Positions 45,289 through 55,464 of a stretch of DNA of 64,000 nt are shown here, in pieces (the stretch's first letter is position 1; each line of letters begins with the position of its first letter). The notes below the pieces were generated by a model. It was not told the DNA's origin. It saw only the letters and a list, made by a program, of their open reading frames with translations, and searched no databases. Where the stretch lies: the NCBI RefSeq assembly GCF_009738225.1, contig NZ_CP018187.1:258501-322500 (forward strand), written 5' to 3'. The stretch is from Streptococcus salivarius (lineage in GTDB: Bacteria > Bacillota > Bacilli > Lactobacillales > Streptococcaceae). The translations under genes and the position numbers were made by a program.

Positions 45289-46674
45289 TTAGCCAACTGA
45301 AATATCAGTTGGGGCATAAGAGACATGCTTTTCTTTTTTGGTCATCAAGCTCAAGAGAACAGTGATAGGTCCAACACGGCCAATGAACATCAGAGACATG
45401 ATAACGAGTCGTCCTAGAGTATTTAGATTAGGGGTCAAATCCATTGAAACACCAACGGTAGCAATGGCTGACACACTCTCAAAAAGTAGGCCTAGGGGCG
45501 ATAGTGTAGGATTAGTCTCCAGCAAAATAACATAGCCGACAAAGAGCATTGTTAGGAAAAAGAGTATAACTGTGAATGCTTGCAAAACAGTCTTATTAGA
45601 TATAATACGATTTCGAAAAACAACGCTCGAGTTACCAGATAGTTCTGACTTAAAAAGCAGGAACATGATAGAGGCAGTTGTCACCTTGATGCCACCCGCA
45701 GTTCCTCCAGGACCACCCCCAATAATCATTTGAATCATAAAAAGAAGATTTGTGGAGAAATCGGCATTGGTATAGGAAATAGTTGCAAAGCCAGCGGTAC
45801 GCATGGTTACAGTCTGAAAGAAACTTACCAGAAGTTGTTGCCAGACATTGAGAGTACCGATTGTTTTAGAGTTATCCATTTCCAGTAACCAAGCAAGTAG
45901 TGTTCCTCCTAAAAGGAGACAGCCTGTACTTATAAGAACAAGACGACTTTGATTGCTGAAAGGCCTACAAGCTAATTTCCAATTCCTTGGACGATCTTTA
46001 ATATAACGTCGCAATAGTTGAATCAAATCAATCCAAACTGCAAATCCCAAACTTCCAGACATAATGAGAAAAGCTACAGCAAGGTTAATGGTTGGATTGG
46101 TTGCATAATCCTGTAAACTGTTAGAACCCAAGTTGTCAAATCCAGCATTACAAAAGGCAGAGACAGCTAGAAAGAGACTATTAAAAATGCCATGACCAAG
46201 TCCAAAACGAGGAATGAAATCAGTCATAATCACAAGTGCTGCCAAAGCTTCAATAGAAAAAGTAATTTTATAGACCTTAAAAAGATAAGCTTTCAAATCT
46301 TTTTGGTTATCCCTGCTAAGTGCGGATTGAAGGAGATCTTGATCACTCAGTCCTAATTTATTTTTCAGGGTATAGGTGCTAAAGGCTATAAGAGAGACGA
46401 GCCCAAGTCCTCCCGTCTGCATGAGAAGCATAGAGAAAATTTGACCGAGACCATTGTAAGCCTTACTGACCGGGACAACAGAAAGTCCAGTTACACAGAC
46501 CATTGACACAGTATTGAAGAGATGATCCAGGTAGCTTGTTTCTGGACTATTAGCATAGTGGCTTATGGGAAGGCTAAGTAAAATACTTCCCACTATAATG
46601 ACAAAGACAAAGCTGAGCACAAGCTTTTGCGTGACAGAAAGACGATTGATCAATGAAAACCTCCGAGTTATCAT
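45289..46674 (-). CDS. ktrB: Potassium uptake channel subunit KtrB
   Basis: The 461-residue K+ (Na+-coupled) transporter has four M1-P-M2 repeats. Filter-type glycines are visible in VCVTGLSVV, FCNAGFDNLG, MRTAGFATIS and ATVGVSMDL. The gating loop region is GGGPGGTAGGIKVTTA. It forms a unit with ktrA. The gene upstream on the same strand is rsmG, 47 bases away. Confidence 0.92.
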   Translation of the reverse strand: MITRRFSLINRLSVTQKLVLSFVFVIIVGSILLSLPISHYANSPETSYLDHLFNTVSMVCVTGLSVVPVSKAYNGLGQIFSMLLMQTGGLGLVSLIAFSTYTLKNKLGLSDQDLLQSALSRDNQKDLKAYLFKVYKITFSIEALAALVIMTDFIPRFGLGHGIFNSLFLAVSAFCNAGFDNLGSNSLQDYATNPTINLAVAFLIMSGSLGFAVWIDLIQLLRRYIKDRPRNWKLACRPFSNQSRLVLISTGCLLLGGTLLAWLLEMDNSKTIGTLNVWQQLLVSFFQTVTMRTAGFATISYTNADFSTNLLFMIQMIIGGGPGGTAGGIKVTTASIMFLLFKSELSGNSSVVFRNRIISNKTVLQAFTVILFFLTMLFVGYVILLETNPTLSPLGLLFESVSAIATVGVSMDLTPNLNTLGRLVIMSLMFIGRVGPITVLLSLMTKKEKHVSYAPTDISVG

Positions 46675-46721
46675 AAGAGTAAATAATAATCCAAGGAGTA
46701 AGACACCTCCTTGGATAAACG

Positions 46722-47435
46722 TTATAGCGGCTTCTTGTTAGGAATTCCAGCACGACGTGGGTACTTATTAGGGGTTTCTTTTTTCTTATCGACAATAGTG
46801 ACATTACGTCCATCCCCATTTGGCAGTCTGTAGTTCTCGTTGAGAATAGGCTTTGCAAAAAGCGAGTTCAAGGCATTTTTAGCATCGGCTAACTCTTCAT
46901 CAGCTGCTGCAGCTTTAAGTGCAATAAGTTGTCCACCAACCTTCAAGAAAGGAATAGTCAATTCTGAGAGAACCTGCATGCGTGCGACGGCACGGGCAGT
47001 AACAATATCAAACTGAGCACGGAAGGCCTTGTCTTGTCCAAAATCCTCTGCACGTCCATGATAGAAGTGAACACCGCTGAGCTCAAGTTCATCAGCCAAG
47101 AGATTGAGGAAATTGATGCGTTTATTAAGAGAGTCGATGATAGTCACATCAAGCTCAGGGCAAAGGATTTTCATAGGGAGACTTGGAAATCCAGCTCCAG
47201 CTCCGATATCCAGAAGTCGAATACTTTGATTTTTAATATGCCCTTGAAGAACAGGAGCCAAAGAATCATAGAAATGTTTGAGGTAGACCTCGTCTCTTTC
47301 TGTGATTGCAGTAAGGTTGATCTTTTCGTTCCATTCTACCAAAAGCTCAAAGTAGCGTTGGAATTGGTCTTTTTGTTTTTGGCTGAGATCGAACCCCAGT
47401 TCTTTCAGAGCCTTGTAAAAATCTTCAGGTGTCAT
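46722..47435 (-). CDS. rsmG: 16S rRNA (guanine527-N7)-methyltransferase RsmG
   Basis: RsmG (GidB) methylates G527 of 16S rRNA with SAM; loss gives low-level streptomycin resistance. The 237-residue protein has the SAM site [17 protein letters not shown] (about residues 71-87), [11 protein letters not shown] and [12 protein letters not shown]. Its ATG is followed on the same strand by ktrB and ktrA, a possible operon. Upstream -10 TGGTAAAAT (minus, complement of 47469-47477). Confidence 0.95.
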   Translation of the reverse strand: MTPEDFYKALKELGFDLSQKQKDQFQRYFELLVEWNEKINLTAITERDEVYLKHFYDSLAPVLQGHIKNQSIRLLDIGAGAGFPSLPMKILCPELDVTIIDSLNKRINFLNLLADELELSGVHFYHGRAEDFGQDKAFRAQFDIVTARAVARMQVLSELTIPFLKVGGQLIALKAAAADEELADAKNALNSLFAKPILNENYRLPNGDGRNVTIVDKKKETPNKYPRRAGIPNKKPL

Positions 47436-47734
47436 TATATATTCCTTTTATCTAGTTTCAATGCTCTTATTTTACCATAATTAAGAGCTTTCATCTAATC
47501 TCTATAGGACAGATGGAAACAGGGTCTGAGTAAGTTTCTCATTAGCTTTGAAAAAAGTTCTAAGTTTAAGAAATATGTAATATTAAAGGTGTTATTTTTT
47601 CTTAAAAATTTGATATAATACTAATTAAGTCTAAAATCATAATCATGCTCTCTAATGAAAAGTGAATGTAGGGGATTATGGTCTTGTGGATTGAAAATAG
47701 ATCCCTATGGGGAAATTTAATTTGAGGATTAAGA
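47436..47734. other. Divergent intergenic region rsmG / yceD
   Basis: 299 bases without a recognised gene. Minus side: extended -10 for rsmG at 47469-47477. Plus side: extended -10 TGATATAAT (47611-47619) for the YceD gene, giving a leader of about 110 bases. The leader contains TCCC-TAT-GGGGA (near 47703-47713) and SD GAGG (47724-47727). A 21-codon frame at 47657 has no SD and is not called. Confidence 0.6.
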
Positions 47735-48271
47735 ATGATTTATCTTTCAGAAGTTAGAAAGTCTCCAGAGGGGCTCGCCTTTACCGAAGCACCTTCTTTG
47801 TTGGAGTCTATTAAAGAACGCTATGATCAAGTTTTAAATCTTGAACAGATTCAAGCAAGTGGTCAGGTAGCCTATGATAATGGCTTGTACCTTTTGGACT
47901 ATCAACTTAGCTATGATATTACCTTGCCATCTAGCCGTTCACTTGAACCTGTGACACTTAGCTTTAACTATCCGGTTTCAGAAACCTTTATACAAGAGGC
48001 AGATGCAGCTCTTCAAAAGGAATTAGTCGAAGAAAATCTAGTTCTTATCTTGGATGGGGATACCATTAATCTTGATGAGAGTATTCTAGATAATATTCTT
48101 CTTAATATTCCTTTGAGAGTATTAACACCTGAGGAAGAATCAGGACAAATTTCGCTCTCAGGTAATGACTGGGAAGTCTTGTCAGAAGAGGATTTTGCCG
48201 CACTTCAACAGGAGAAAAAAGAGGCAAGTAATCCCTTTGCCCAATTGAACGGTCTATTTGACGAAAATTAA
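47735..48271 (+). CDS. YceD/DUF177-family protein
   Basis: The 178-residue protein fits DUF177 (YceD), implicated in 23S rRNA handling or large-subunit assembly in bacteria and plastids. It shows the alternating beta pattern with QIQASGQVAYDNGLYLLDYQLSYDITLPSSRSLEP reduced here to its hallmarks: G-x-V, L-D-x-x-L-S-x-x-I-x-L-P, then the acidic D-G-D-x-I-N-L-D-E (about residues 108-116) and the terminal NPFAQLNGLF. Most relatives precede rpmF; here no rpmF follows. Confidence 0.85.
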   Translation: MIYLSEVRKSPEGLAFTEAPSLLESIKERYDQVLNLEQIQASGQVAYDNGLYLLDYQLSYDITLPSSRSLEPVTLSFNYPVSETFIQEADAALQKELVEENLVLILDGDTINLDESILDNILLNIPLRVLTPEEESGQISLSGNDWEVLSEEDFAALQQEKKEASNPFAQLNGLFDEN

Positions 48272-48295
48272 TTCAAAAAAATAAACTAAAAATGT

Positions 48296-48324
48296 TTGAC
48301 AATTTTAAAAATCTGTATTATTAT
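48296..48324 (+). promoter_or_regulatory. Promoter of covRS
   Basis: TTGACA (48296-48301), 17-bp spacer, TATTAT (48319-48324). A ~100-base A/T-rich leader follows. Confidence 0.75.
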
Positions 48325-48426
48325 ATCATTAGAAGTTAATTTTCGGATTTATTTATAGGGTAAATCTACAGACTTTTTAAGGGAAATAGAAGTCAAAAAA
48401 TTTTAAGAAAGTGGTAAATACTTATT

Positions 48427-49116
48427 ATGAGCAAACGCATTTTGATTGTTGAAGATGAGAAAAACCTTGCTCGTTTTGTCTCTCTTGAACTTCAACACGA
48501 AGGATACGACGTTGTGACAGCAGACAACGGACGTGAAGGACTTGAAATGGCACTCGAGAAAGATTTCGATCTTATTCTCTTGGACCTTATGTTGCCTGAG
48601 ATGGACGGTTTTGAAGTAACACGTCGTCTCCAACAAGAAAAAGATACTTATATTATGATGATGACAGCCCGCGATTCAATCATGGACATTGTTGCTGGTT
48701 TGGACCGTGGTGCTGATGACTATATTGTAAAACCTTTTGCGATTGAAGAACTATTGGCACGTATTCGTGCAACCTTCCGTCGCCAAGATATCGAAGCTGC
48801 TAAGAATGCACCAGCTAAGGCGTCAACTTATCGTGATTTGAAATTGGATGTTCAAAACCGTACAGTTGTTCGTGGTGATGAAGCAATTCCATTGACAAAA
48901 CGTGAGTTTGATTTGTTGAACACACTTTTGAGCAATATGAACCAAGTGATGACCCGTGAGGAACTCTTGCTTCAAGTTTGGAAATATGATGATGCAATCG
49001 AAACAAACGTTGTAGATGTTTATATTCGTTACTTGCGTGGGAAAATCGATGTTCCAGGTAAGGAATCATACATTCAAACAGTGCGAGGAATGGGTTACGT
49101 TATCCGTGAAAAATGA
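48427..49116 (+). CDS. covR: Response regulator CovR (CsrR)
   Basis: The 229-residue OmpR/PhoB-type regulator has a receiver domain (about 1-118, phosphoacceptor Asp53 in LLDLMLPEMDG, Lys in IVKPF). A winged-helix DNA-binding domain (about 130-226) ends VRGMGYVIRE. Sequence and pairing match streptococcal CovR, a global regulator of surface and stress genes. covS starts 4 bases before its end. Confidence 0.93.
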   Translation: MSKRILIVEDEKNLARFVSLELQHEGYDVVTADNGREGLEMALEKDFDLILLDLMLPEMDGFEVTRRLQQEKDTYIMMMTARDSIMDIVAGLDRGADDYIVKPFAIEELLARIRATFRRQDIEAAKNAPAKASTYRDLKLDVQNRTVVRGDEAIPLTKREFDLLNTLLSNMNQVMTREELLLQVWKYDDAIETNVVDVYIRYLRGKIDVPGKESYIQTVRGMGYVIREK

Positions 49117-50642
49117 GTAAATTACAAGATAAATTATTTGGTAAAGTAACCATTAGAAAAAAGTTGACCATGACAACTGCTGTGGTCTTCTTTCTTGTAT
49201 TGTCGATGTTCACTCTGGTTGTTGTTTTCTCGGCCAATACGCTTCTTTTGCAACGTGAACGTCAAAATGTAAATAACACAATTTCGAAAGTTGTTACTTA
49301 TATCGAAAAGGACTGGGATTCTGATGAAGAGTTGAGTCCAGAACCGCTTTTAGCGGCCCTTTATTCGCCTAAAAATATTTATGCATCAATCATTAATGGT
49401 GTGCTTTCTGAAAAGCACTCTTTGGATGGTCAAGTTGCAATTTCTAATAAATTATTTTCTAACCAATCTGTTTTTGTTTATGACAAAAAGGGAACGTTTA
49501 TCTTTACTTCTGAGGAAAACACAGACTCTCCTCCAGGCATGTCTGAAGTAAACAAACTGAAGTCAGTGTCCTATAAAGGAAAGCGTGGTTTCTTACTACA
49601 AGTTCCAATTTACGGTAAGGATAAAAAGACCATCGTTGGTTATGCCCAGATTTTCCATGATTTGGAATTCTACTATGCTCTGAAAGAGCGTTTGATTTTC
49701 TTATTGATTTTCCTAGAAGTGGGGATGACGGTCCTAGTTATCGCAGCAACTGTGGTTGTCTTGACATCTATTCTTCGTCCGATGAGACAGTTGCACGAAA
49801 CGATGGGAGTTATCACCGATTCGCCAAGTGATTTGGAACTTCGTTCTAAGATTGAAAGCCACGATGAAATTGGTGATTTGGCGGTTAACTTTAACCGTAT
49901 GATGGATAAAATCCAAGAAAATAATCAGATGCAGATGCGTTTCTTGAGTGACGTCAGTCATGAATTACGTACGCCGATTGCGGTTATCAAGGGCCATATG
50001 GACCTCTTGCAACGTTGGGGTAAAAATGACCCTGAGATTCTTGAGGAGAGTCTTGAGGCTGCAAGTCACGAGGCCAACCGTATGACGATTATGATTAATG
50101 ATATGTTGGATTCTATCCGTGTCAAAGGATCATTTGAAAATCATAGAAATGATACGTGTGATTTGAATTCTTCAATCCGTACGGTTATTGGTAACTTCCG
50201 TGTCTTGCATGAAGATTACCAATTCTATCTCAATGATTTTGAGAGCTCAGAGCGTCCAGCACAGATTTACAGCCAACACTTTGAACAGGCGATTACTATT
50301 TTGATTGATAATGCGGTCAAGTATTCTCCTGTTAACAAGGAAATCCAGGTTACAATTAAGGCTCTGGAAGATGAAATGTTGGTACAAGTACAAGATAATG
50401 GTGAAGGGATATCTGATGAAGATATTGAGCATATCTTTGAACGCTTCTATCGTTCAGATAAGGCACGTAACCGTACATCCACTCAATCTGGTGTAGGTAT
50501 TGGTTTATCAATTCTTTACCAGATTGTGGAGGCCTACCGATGTCGTATTGAGGTTAGTTCAGAGCTTGGTGTAGGGACATGTTTCGATTTTTACATTCCA
50601 TTTGCGGATGGAGAAACGACGACACCTCAACTTGAGCTTTAA
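49113..50642 (+). CDS. covS: Sensor histidine kinase CovS (CsrS)
   Basis: The 509-residue membrane kinase has TM1 at about residues 18-42, an extracellular sensor domain (about 43-190), TM2 at about 193-215, a HAMP domain, HisKA with phospho-His283 (SDVSHELRTP) and HATPase (NAVKYSP, DNGEGI, SGVGIGLSI). It autophosphorylates and acts on CovR. It overlaps covR by 4 bases. Confidence 0.93.
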   Translation: MSKLQDKLFGKVTIRKKLTMTTAVVFFLVLSMFTLVVVFSANTLLLQRERQNVNNTISKVVTYIEKDWDSDEELSPEPLLAALYSPKNIYASIINGVLSEKHSLDGQVAISNKLFSNQSVFVYDKKGTFIFTSEENTDSPPGMSEVNKLKSVSYKGKRGFLLQVPIYGKDKKTIVGYAQIFHDLEFYYALKERLIFLLIFLEVGMTVLVIAATVVVLTSILRPMRQLHETMGVITDSPSDLELRSKIESHDEIGDLAVNFNRMMDKIQENNQMQMRFLSDVSHELRTPIAVIKGHMDLLQRWGKNDPEILEESLEAASHEANRMTIMINDMLDSIRVKGSFENHRNDTCDLNSSIRTVIGNFRVLHEDYQFYLNDFESSERPAQIYSQHFEQAITILIDNAVKYSPVNKEIQVTIKALEDEMLVQVQDNGEGISDEDIEHIFERFYRSDKARNRTSTQSGVGIGLSILYQIVEAYRCRIEVSSELGVGTCFDFYIPFADGETTTPQLEL

Positions 50643-50679
50643 ATCAATTTATAAGAGTCTTAGAGTGATTCTTGGTCGT

Positions 50680-50709
50680 GAGCACGCCTCGTTTAGAGCG
50701 TGCTTTTTA
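50680..50709 (+). terminator. Terminator after covS
   Basis: AGCACGC (50681-50687) / GCGTGCT (50698-50704) followed by T5. Confidence 0.82.
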
Positions 50710-50763
50710 TGTGTTTTTATGGTAAAATAGAGTACCGAATTTCAAAGATTGGTGGTGAAGTGC

Positions 50764-51243
50764 ATGCGTTGTCCAAAATGTCAACATAATAAATCTAGTG
50801 TTATCGATAGCCGTCAGGCAGAGGATGGGAATACCATTCGTCGTCGTCGTGAGTGTGATTCTTGTCATGCTCGTTTTACAACTTTTGAGCGTGTGGAAGA
50901 AGTTCCACTTTTGGTTGTCAAAAAAGACGGTACTCGTGAACAATTCTCTCGCGATAAGATTTTCAATGGTATCTTGATGAGTGCTCAGAAGCGTCCGGTT
51001 TCTAGTGAGGATATCGAAAATGCCATCACCCGTATTGAGCAAAATATTCGCCGTAACCATGATGGAGAGGTTGATAGTGATGTCATTGGGAATTTAGTGA
51101 TGAAAGAACTCGCTGACCTTGATGAAATTACTTATGTACGTTTTGCTAGTGTCTACCGTTCTTTCAAAGATGTTGATGAGATTGAAGAGTTGCTTCAAGA
51201 AATCACTAAGACTGTACGTGCGAAAAAAGAGTCTAAAAAATGA
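50764..51243 (+). CDS. nrdR: Transcriptional repressor NrdR
   Basis: NrdR represses ribonucleotide reductase genes when dATP is high. The 159-residue protein has an N-terminal zinc ribbon (CPKC at residues 3-6, CDSC at about 31-34) and an ATP-cone (about 49-139). I start at ATG 50764 because the zinc ribbon normally begins at residue 2-3. Extended -10 TGGTAAAAT is at about 50719-50727. It overlaps dnaB by 4 bases; nrdR-dnaB-dnaI is the usual streptococcal order. Confidence 0.95.
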   Translation: MRCPKCQHNKSSVIDSRQAEDGNTIRRRRECDSCHARFTTFERVEEVPLLVVKKDGTREQFSRDKIFNGILMSAQKRPVSSEDIENAITRIEQNIRRNHDGEVDSDVIGNLVMKELADLDEITYVRFASVYRSFKDVDEIEELLQEITKTVRAKKESKK

Positions 51244-52415
51244 GACCTATTGAAGAATTTGTCTATGTTGGTAATCAGGTTATCGTTCCCGATCAGGCAA
51301 GTTTAATGCGTTGCTATTATCCCATTATTGGGAGTGAGGGATACGCTCTCTACCAGTATTTCGTGGCTTTTTATGACAATGGTAATCGCCGCCATAAGTT
51401 TGCGGCTATTCTGAATCACCTTAACTTTGGAATGCAGCCCCTTCAAGAAGCACTGGCGGTTCTGACAGCAGTAGATCTCTTGGCCTTTTACCAGTCACCT
51501 CAAGGGTTTTATGTGATAGAGCTTAAGTCTCCCTTAACAATTGAGCAGTTTCTAAAACATGCCGTTTATAGTTCACTTCTCGAGCAAAAGATTAGTGAAC
51601 CAGCAGTAGACGCTTTGAAACCGGCAGGTCTCCAAGGATTGCAAGATTTATCTAAACGTTTTTCGGATGTCTTTACCGATGAGCGTTTGGCTCAAAAGTC
51701 TGTGTCTGAAATCAAGCCTAAAAATTCATTTGATTTAACTAGTTTTAGGAATCGTATGCAGGCTGATGGGCTTGTATTTACAGATGAAAAGACAGATGTG
51801 CCAGAAATATATAAATTGTCTGAGACTCATGGCATGAATTGGTATGATATCTATCTCTTAGCTAAAAAGACAGCCGTCAACCACCAGATTATTGTCAAGC
51901 GTATGCAGGTGCAATTAGAGCAGGCTCAAGCTCAAACATTAGGTGGTGACTCTGCTTTGACGGAGACTGAAGAAAAAATTCTTAAAGCGGTTAGGTCCGA
52001 AAAGCCTATAGATTACTTACAAGGTGCCAAAGGTCCAAGCGGGACTGTTACTAATTCTGAGAAGCAGATTCTCACGGATTTGGCACAAAGAGGCTTTATG
52101 GATGAGGTCATTAACCTCATGGTTGCCTACAGTTTGGGACGGACACGTTCGACGAATGTGAATCAAGAGTATATCTCTAAACTTGCTAACGACTTTGACT
52201 TTAAGAACATCCTCACTGCCGAACAAGGGCTTTTAGCTTTGCGTAGTGGTTACGACAAGAAATCACAACAAGCAAAAGCTGATTCTAAGAAGAAAACAAA
52301 TGTGCCGAGCTGGAGTAATCCAGATTATGATAATCAAACCAGTCAGGCTGATCAGGCTAAGTTGGATGAAATTAGACGTCGGGCTTTGGCAAAACTAGAA
52401 AAAGGAAAGGAGTAG
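51240..52415 (+). CDS. dnaB: Replication initiation protein DnaB (Firmicutes type)
   Basis: In Firmicutes DnaB (not the helicase) helps DnaD and DnaI load the replicative helicase at oriC and restart sites. The 391-residue product has DDBH1-like (about 1-110) and DDBH2-like (about 285-345, with the YISKLANDF segment) domains and a basic C-terminus. It starts in the nrdR stop (ATGA) and is followed by dnaI after 3 bases. Confidence 0.92.
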   Translation: MRPIEEFVYVGNQVIVPDQASLMRCYYPIIGSEGYALYQYFVAFYDNGNRRHKFAAILNHLNFGMQPLQEALAVLTAVDLLAFYQSPQGFYVIELKSPLTIEQFLKHAVYSSLLEQKISEPAVDALKPAGLQGLQDLSKRFSDVFTDERLAQKSVSEIKPKNSFDLTSFRNRMQADGLVFTDEKTDVPEIYKLSETHGMNWYDIYLLAKKTAVNHQIIVKRMQVQLEQAQAQTLGGDSALTETEEKILKAVRSEKPIDYLQGAKGPSGTVTNSEKQILTDLAQRGFMDEVINLMVAYSLGRTRSTNVNQEYISKLANDFDFKNILTAEQGLLALRSGYDKKSQQAKADSKKKTNVPSWSNPDYDNQTSQADQAKLDEIRRRALAKLEKGKE

Positions 52416-52418
52416 CCT

Positions 52419-53321
52419 ATGGAAAGAGTTGGACAAACCCTAAACCGAACAGGGCATCATGGGTCTGGCAATGCAACAGATTTAACGAAGCAAATTTTGG
52501 CGGATCCAAGAGTGGCTAGCTTTATTCAAGAGCATAGCCTAAGCCAGGATGAAATCAAACGTAGTCTTCCTAAGTTTAATCAATTCTTGGTGGAATGCCG
52601 TAAGGTCAAAGAAGGTGATGCCTCCTATATTGCGAAAGGGTATGAGCCGATTCTGACCATGAATGAAGGCTACGCTGATGTGACCTATAAGGAGACGCGT
52701 CAGCTCAAAGAGCAACAAGAACAACAGGCTATAGCTAAACGGATTAATTTGGTGAGTCTGCCTCAGTCTTATCGTAAGATTACCTTTGCGGATATTGCTC
52801 TAGATGATGTGGCGCGTGTGGATACCTTTGAGAGTCTCGTGGATTTTGTGGCGAATTACCCTAGTCCAGACCAGAAAGGCCTCTACATCTACGGGGACAT
52901 GGGAGTTGGAAAATCCTTCATGTTGGCTGCTATGGCTCATGAACTTTCCGAAACCAAGAAGGTTGCGACGACCATTATTCATTACCCATCTTTTACCATT
53001 GATGTTAAAAATGGAATTAAGGACGGTTCTGTCAAGGAACAAATAGACGCTGTCAAACAAGCAGAAGTTTTGGTTCTAGATGATATTGGTGCAGAGCAAT
53101 TCTCTTCTTGGATTAGGGATGATGTTTTGCAAGTCATCCTCCAGCATCGTATGATTGAAGAGCTGCCTACTTTCTTTACATCTAACTATAGTTTTGCGGA
53201 TTTAGAAGCTAAGCTATCCAATGGACGTCAAGGAGACGAGACTTGGCAGGCCAAACGTGTGATGGAGCGTATTCGTTTTCTTGCCAAAGAGGTTCACTTG
53301 AAGGGTGTTAATCGCCGCTAA
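52419..53321 (+). CDS. dnaI: Helicase loader DnaI
   Basis: The 300-residue AAA+ ATPase loads the DnaC helicase. The N-terminal helicase-binding domain (about 1-105) is followed by Walker A GDMGVGKSF (from about residue 159), Walker B VLVLDDIGAEQ and sensor 1 TFFTSNY. It is directly downstream of dnaB. Confidence 0.95.
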   Translation: MERVGQTLNRTGHHGSGNATDLTKQILADPRVASFIQEHSLSQDEIKRSLPKFNQFLVECRKVKEGDASYIAKGYEPILTMNEGYADVTYKETRQLKEQQEQQAIAKRINLVSLPQSYRKITFADIALDDVARVDTFESLVDFVANYPSPDQKGLYIYGDMGVGKSFMLAAMAHELSETKKVATTIIHYPSFTIDVKNGIKDGSVKEQIDAVKQAEVLVLDDIGAEQFSSWIRDDVLQVILQHRMIEELPTFFTSNYSFADLEAKLSNGRQGDETWQAKRVMERIRFLAKEVHLKGVNRR

Positions 53322-53426
53322 GTTGAATCTAATTATGATAAAGAATAAGAGAGTTTGCTTCCCTTGGTGGAAGTGAGACTGCTAAATGAAGAAAGGAATC
53401 CCTATTTTAATCAGGGACTTAAACAT

Positions 53427-54737
53427 ATGACATTACCTACAGTTGCTATCGTGGGTCGCCCAAATGTTGGGAAATCGACCCTATTTAACCGAATTGCGGG
53501 TGAACGTATCTCTATCGTCGAAGACGTTGAAGGGGTAACACGTGACCGTATTTATACCTCTGCTGAGTGGCTTAACCGTCAATTTAGCTTGATTGATACT
53601 GGTGGTATCGATGATGTTGATGCACCATTTATGGAACAAATTAAGCACCAAGCCGACATCGCCATGACTGAAGCTGATGTTATTGTCTTTGTCGTTTCAG
53701 GTAAGGAAGGCGTGACAGATGCGGACGAGTACGTTGCCCGTATTCTTTATAAGACCAACAAGCCAGTTATCTTGGCGGTAAATAAAGTGGATAACCCTGA
53801 GATGCGTGCAGATATCTATGATTTCTATTCTCTTGGTCTTGGTGATCCCTATCCAGTTTCATCTGTTCACGGTATCGGTACAGGGGATGTTCTCGACGCT
53901 ATCGTTGAAAATCTCCCAACAGAAGTTGAAGAAGAAAATCCAGATATCATCCGTTTCAGTTTGATTGGACGTCCAAATGTCGGAAAATCAAGTTTGATTA
54001 ACGCCATTTTGGGGGAGGACCGTGTAATTGCTAGCCCAATTGCTGGTACGACTCGCGATGCCATTGATACAAACTTTGTGGACAGTGAAGGTCAAGAGTA
54101 TACCATGATTGACACCGCTGGTATGCGTAAATCTGGTAAGGTTTATGAAAATACAGAGAAATACTCTGTCATGCGTTCTATGCGTGCTATTGACCGTTCT
54201 GATGTTGTCCTTATGGTTATAAATGCCGAAGAAGGTATCCGTGAGTATGACAAGCGTATTGCTGGTTTTGCCCATGAAGCTGGTAAAGGGATTATCATCG
54301 TAGTTAACAAATGGGATACGATTAAGAAAGACAATCATACTGTTGCCAACTGGGAAGCGGATATCCGTGAGCAGTTCCAATTTTTGAGCTATGCACCAAT
54401 TATCTTTGTATCGGCTGAAACTAAACAACGTCTTAACAAGTTGCCAGAGATGATTAAACGCATCAGTGAGAGTCAAAACCGTCGTATTTCATCGGCTGTC
54501 TTGAATGATGTTATTATGGATGCCATTGCCATCAACCCAACACCAACTGACAAAGGAAAACGCCTTAAGATTTTCTACGGCACACAAGTTTCGGTTAAAC
54601 CACCAACATTTGTTATCTTTGTCAATGAAGAAGAGCTTATGCACTTCTCATACATGCGTTTCTTGGAAAATCAAATTCGTCAGGCCTTCGGTTTTGAAGG
54701 AACACCAATCCACTTGATTGCTCGTAAACGTAAATAA
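53427..54737 (+). CDS. der: Ribosome biogenesis GTPase Der (EngA)
   Basis: Der has tandem GTPase domains and acts in 50S assembly. The 436-residue product has G1 boxes [11 protein letters not shown] (about residues 9-19) and [10 protein letters not shown] (about 181-190), G3 DTGG and DTAG, G4 NKVD and NKWD, and a C-terminal KH-like domain. ATG 53427 gives the standard start; the frame is open from TTG 53355. A possible SD (AGGGA, 53413-53417) could pair with TCCCT at 53399-53403. A terminator follows. Confidence 0.96.
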   Translation: MTLPTVAIVGRPNVGKSTLFNRIAGERISIVEDVEGVTRDRIYTSAEWLNRQFSLIDTGGIDDVDAPFMEQIKHQADIAMTEADVIVFVVSGKEGVTDADEYVARILYKTNKPVILAVNKVDNPEMRADIYDFYSLGLGDPYPVSSVHGIGTGDVLDAIVENLPTEVEEENPDIIRFSLIGRPNVGKSSLINAILGEDRVIASPIAGTTRDAIDTNFVDSEGQEYTMIDTAGMRKSGKVYENTEKYSVMRSMRAIDRSDVVLMVINAEEGIREYDKRIAGFAHEAGKGIIIVVNKWDTIKKDNHTVANWEADIREQFQFLSYAPIIFVSAETKQRLNKLPEMIKRISESQNRRISSAVLNDVIMDAIAINPTPTDKGKRLKIFYGTQVSVKPPTFVIFVNEEELMHFSYMRFLENQIRQAFGFEGTPIHLIARKRK

Positions 54738-54782
54738 AAAAAGAGACCAACCAGAATAGAATCTTTAAAGGTTGGTCTTTTG
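54736..54782 (+). terminator. Terminator after der
   Basis: AGACCAACC (54744-54752) / GGTTGGTCT (54770-54778), then T4. Seven A precede. Confidence 0.82.
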
Positions 54783-54800
54783 TCATTGTAAGGAGAAATG

Positions 54801-55430
54801 ATGTTAGAAAATATTAAAGCTTATTTATCTAAACAAGGGGTTAAGTATATCAAACCTGAAAAAGCGGGTCTGCATCAAGAAGAGATGGAAGCACTCAAAG
54901 CTTTAGGCCAGGCTGCTCGCAAGGAAATGCAGGTCTTATCAAAAGCTCTAGAGGAGCGTCTGGCACCCTTTAAAATGGATCGTGTCAGCAATTGGGCCAA
55001 TCAGGCACAAATATGTCGCCCACACTTTTGGTGCTATTATAGGGCCCCTGAGGACAGTTTAGACGATGTTGCCATGGCGATTCGCCTTTATGGTCAGCCT
55101 AAAAAATGGGGGATTTCTGTTGAGGTTAGCTTTGTCGAACGGAAAAAATCAGATACCACTCTAGCTAAGCAACATAAGGTCCTAGACTTACCGATTGCCC
55201 CCTCTCTATACTATTTTGCCCAGGAAGATGGTGTCAGTCATCGTGTAGAAGGAACTGAAGAGAATCGTCAGATGCTTAAAGCAGCAGTTAGATATGGTCG
55301 TATCCGCAAGGTATTGGTTAAGTATGATGTGGTAGTGACTACTAGTAAAACTATGGAAGAGTTAGTAGAAGAGCTCGCTGATGGATTTGATAAGTTGAAA
55401 GCCTATTACGAGAAAGCTAATAAAAACTAA
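54801..55430 (+). CDS. Conserved hypothetical protein, possibly HI_0552-like
   Basis: The 209-residue soluble protein is acidic/basic mixed, with no signal peptide or membrane helix. Features: a helical N-terminus (about 1-60), then QAQICRPHFWCYYRAPEDSLDD with conserved-looking Cys, His and aromatic residues (about 69-90), and a helical tail. It may belong to the small HI_0552-type family of unknown function; I am not sure. ATG 54801 is chosen because SD AGGAG is 5 bases away (2 from the overlapping ATG 54798). Confidence 0.75.
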   Translation: MLENIKAYLSKQGVKYIKPEKAGLHQEEMEALKALGQAARKEMQVLSKALEERLAPFKMDRVSNWANQAQICRPHFWCYYRAPEDSLDDVAMAIRLYGQPKKWGISVEVSFVERKKSDTTLAKQHKVLDLPIAPSLYYFAQEDGVSHRVEGTEENRQMLKAAVRYGRIRKVLVKYDVVVTTSKTMEELVEELADGFDKLKAYYEKANKN

Positions 55431-55462
55431 AAAATCTCCAGGTTCTTTCTGGAGATTTTCCT
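55431..55462. terminator. Bidirectional terminator before serS 3' end
   Basis: AAAATCTCCAG (55431-55441) pairs perfectly with CTGGAGATTTT (55449-55459), loop of 7, between convergent genes. Confidence 0.9.
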
Positions 55463-55464
55463 TG

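Noticed and set aside
47657..47722. 21-codon frame in the YceD leader
   Set aside because: No SD, no family resemblance, and it is within normal chance for such a leader.
53988..54476. Minus-strand 162-codon frame in der
   Set aside because: It is antisense to the GTPase domain and has no supporting features.
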